Shown here: in pieces, positions 5,913-7,040 of the stretch
Position numbering within the stretch: position 1 is the first letter of the stretch
How the letters are laid out: the number at the start of each line of letters is the position of its first letter
Assembly (NCBI GenBank): GCA_024401945.1
Contig: JAKSKC010000074.1
Span: 1 to 7,040 of the forward strand
Direction of reading: 5' to 3'
DNA length: 7,040 bases
Source of the DNA: Bacteroidales bacterium
Lineage (GTDB): Bacteria > Bacteroidota > Bacteroidia > Bacteroidales > UBA932
Notes under the pieces: model-generated
Seen by the model: only the letters and a program-made list of their open reading frames with translations
What the model was told of the DNA's origin: nothing
Database searches by the model: none
Position numbers and translations under genes: made by a program

Positions 5913-6105
5913 AAACTGTTTTTAATGATTCTCGAACAAAGCAACCACCTTTATACCCCGAAAATAGCGTACAAGTGCACAGAATAATGATTGTTAATAA
6001 GATTTTTCTATTTGTTGAAAAATACGGCTACGACATAATGACAATAAGCCGTAACTTAGAAATCCAATTCTTTCCCGAAGAGATTATAAAATAAAACCAA
6101 CCTAT

Positions 6106-7040
6106 ATGAAAGTTATCAAAAGAAACGGCGAGATCCAAAGTTTCGATTTCAGCAAAATTGAAAAAGCCGTCAACTCCGCATTCGTGGCTTGCGGAAAGGA
6201 TAGAATGCCTGACAGTTTCCAGCAGAGTCTGATGCATCTCTTCGGGATGTTCGATGACGACTACACGTTCAAGGTCGAGAAACTGCAGGACATAGTTGAA
6301 ACGCAGTTGATGTATGAAAAGCACTTCGAGGTGGCAAAAGCGTACATTCTCTACCGCGAGAAGCACAAGGACCTGCGTTTCATCAAGGAAAGGGTGGATT
6401 ATATGGACAATTACGCCCATTCGACGGACAACGCCGCTTCATCATCGGAGACGGACGCCAACGCCAACGTGGCCATCAAGAACGTCGCCAATCTCGACGG
6501 TGAGGTATACAAGACTCTCAACCGCCAGATCCAGAGGTACAGGATGAAGAAGAAACTCAAGGAAATATTCCCTGAGGTTGCAGAGCAGTATGAGAAGGAT
6601 CTTCTGAGCCATATCATATATGTACATGACGAGGCATCCTCACCTGCGGTAAAGAATTACTGCGAGGCGGTGTCTCTGTATCCTCTCGTGATGGAAGGTA
6701 CCAGCGGAATGGACGGTCTGGGCGCCACGGCCCCAAAGAACCTCAGCAGTTTCTGCGGACAGTTCTGCAACCTTGCCTTCCTGCTTTCAGCCCAGTGCAA
6801 GGGAGCTGTCGCTTTCGGCGAGTTCTTCAACGTCTTCGACTACTACTGCGTGAAGGACTTCGGCGCAGACTACAATACCCGTCTCGATGAGATAGCTTCG
6901 AACTTCCCGAAACGGACCATCGGTGAGAACATATGCCAGTCGTTCCAGCAGATTGTCTATGGTATCACCCAGCCTGCCGGAAACAGGAGCTACCAGTCGC
7001 CTTCCACCGATACCAGCTATTATGACAGCAACCACTCGCC
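6106..7040 (+). CDS. nrdD: Anaerobic (class III) ribonucleoside-triphosphate reductase, N-terminal part
   Basis: The first 311 codons of an oxygen-sensitive glycyl-radical enzyme that makes deoxynucleotides from ribonucleoside triphosphates in the cytoplasm; the rest, including the C-terminal glycyl-radical loop, is beyond the window. Residues 1 to about 90 are an ATP-cone, the allosteric nucleotide-sensing domain (VIKRNGEIQSFDFSKIEKAV at the start, KAYILYREKHK at its end). A polar linker rich in Ser, Asp and Asn (about 104-120) leads to the catalytic barrel, with family-like segments NVANLDGEVYKTLNRQIQRY, IIYVHDEAS, PKNLSSFCGQFCNL (Cys217 and Cys221), GAVAFGEFFN and YGITQPAGNRSYQSP. The ATG at 6106 fits the usual ATP-cone beginning; its upstream region is A-rich without a Shine-Dalgarno sequence, as is common in this phylum. 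Residues 300-311 depart from the conserved motif (see findings). An nrdG activase gene is expected downstream. Its presence implies growth without oxygen. Confidence 0.93.
   Translation, partial: MKVIKRNGEIQSFDFSKIEKAVNSAFVACGKDRMPDSFQQSLMHLFGMFDDDYTFKVEKLQDIVETQLMYEKHFEVAKAYILYREKHKDLRFIKERVDYMDNYAHSTDNAASSSETDANANVAIKNVANLDGEVYKTLNRQIQRYRMKKKLKEIFPEVAEQYEKDLLSHIIYVHDEASSPAVKNYCEAVSLYPLVMEGTSGMDGLGATAPKNLSSFCGQFCNLAFLLSAQCKGAVAFGEFFNVFDYYCVKDFGADYNTRLDEIASNFPKRTIGENICQSFQQIVYGITQPAGNRSYQSPSTDTSYYDSNHS

Larger units (their letters stand above)
5830..6105. other. Divergent intergenic region between comM and nrdD
   Basis: This 276-base spacer is much richer in A and T than its neighbours and must hold the promoters of both genes. 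I found no full TTTG-TAnnTTTG promoter in either direction. The nearest for nrdD is TCTATTTG (6007-6014), with one mismatch to the -7 box and no TTTG at the right distance. Besides two inverted repeats it holds TTGTTAA (5991-5997) and TTGTTGA (6012-6018), which start 21 bases apart, and a 35-codon ORF at 5987-6094 with no visible ribosome binding site. No structured RNA or riboswitch was recognised. Confidence 0.6.

Noticed and set aside
5819..6094. 91-codon + strand ORF across the comM start and the spacer
   Set aside because: Its first part is antisense to comM and has no start signal; only the last 35 codons are kept as a weak candidate in the findings.
5830..6105. NrdR box or FNR-type site upstream of nrdD
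   Set aside because: I looked for the NrdR pattern and for TTGAT-N4-ATCAA or TGTGA-N6-TCACA and found no acceptable match.

Overview
The window most likely comes from a gut-type Bacteroidota, probably order Bacteroidales. The evidence is an outer-membrane beta-barrel protein with a C-terminal PorT/OmpA-like barrel, a lipoprotein, a Bacteroidetes-style sialate O-acetylesterase, a class III (strictly anaerobic) ribonucleotide reductase of the type common in this phylum, and two clear promoters of the Bacteroidetes kind (TTTG, 19-21 bases, TAnnTTTG). Ribosome binding sites are weak or absent before some genes, which also fits. No mobile element, CRISPR array, tRNA or rRNA is visible, and I see no undescribed multi-gene system. 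The window is ordinary chromosome with an envelope/glycan part and a housekeeping part.

Layout. (1) Positions 2-880, + strand: the 3' part of a gene for a beta-barrel envelope protein, beginning in a repetitive Ala/Pro linker. A good intrinsic terminator follows (911-955). (2) 974-2218, +: a lipoprotein of unknown function with a clean lipobox. (3) 2296-3726, +: a secreted SASA-family sialate/carbohydrate O-acetylesterase with its own promoter at 2238-2268. (4) A 67-base convergent junction (3727-3793) rich in inverted repeats. (5) 4219-3794, -: tsaE, the ATPase of the tRNA t6A machinery, with its own promoter at 4273-4241. (6) 5829-4276, -: comM/yifB, a Mg-chelatase-like AAA+ ATPase. (7) A 276-base AT-rich divergent spacer (5830-6105) holding two inverted repeats and a doubtful 35-codon ORF. 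(8) 6106 to the window end, +: the N-terminal 311 codons of nrdD.

How the genes relate. The three left-hand genes encode exported proteins and share a strand. However, a terminator separates the first from the second and a promoter separates the second from the third, so they are probably separate transcription units. tsaE and comM share a strand, but tsaE has a promoter in the 56-base gap. nrdD diverges from comM; a downstream nrdG activase would be expected outside the window.

The points most worth a second look are: starts that move because a promoter -7 box sits inside the longest open frame (2296 and 4219); a cluster of unexpected, mostly transition-like substitutions in a conserved NrdD motif at the very end of the window (7003-7038); the paired palindromes over both stop codons of the convergent junction; and the unexplained inverted repeats in the comM-nrdD spacer.
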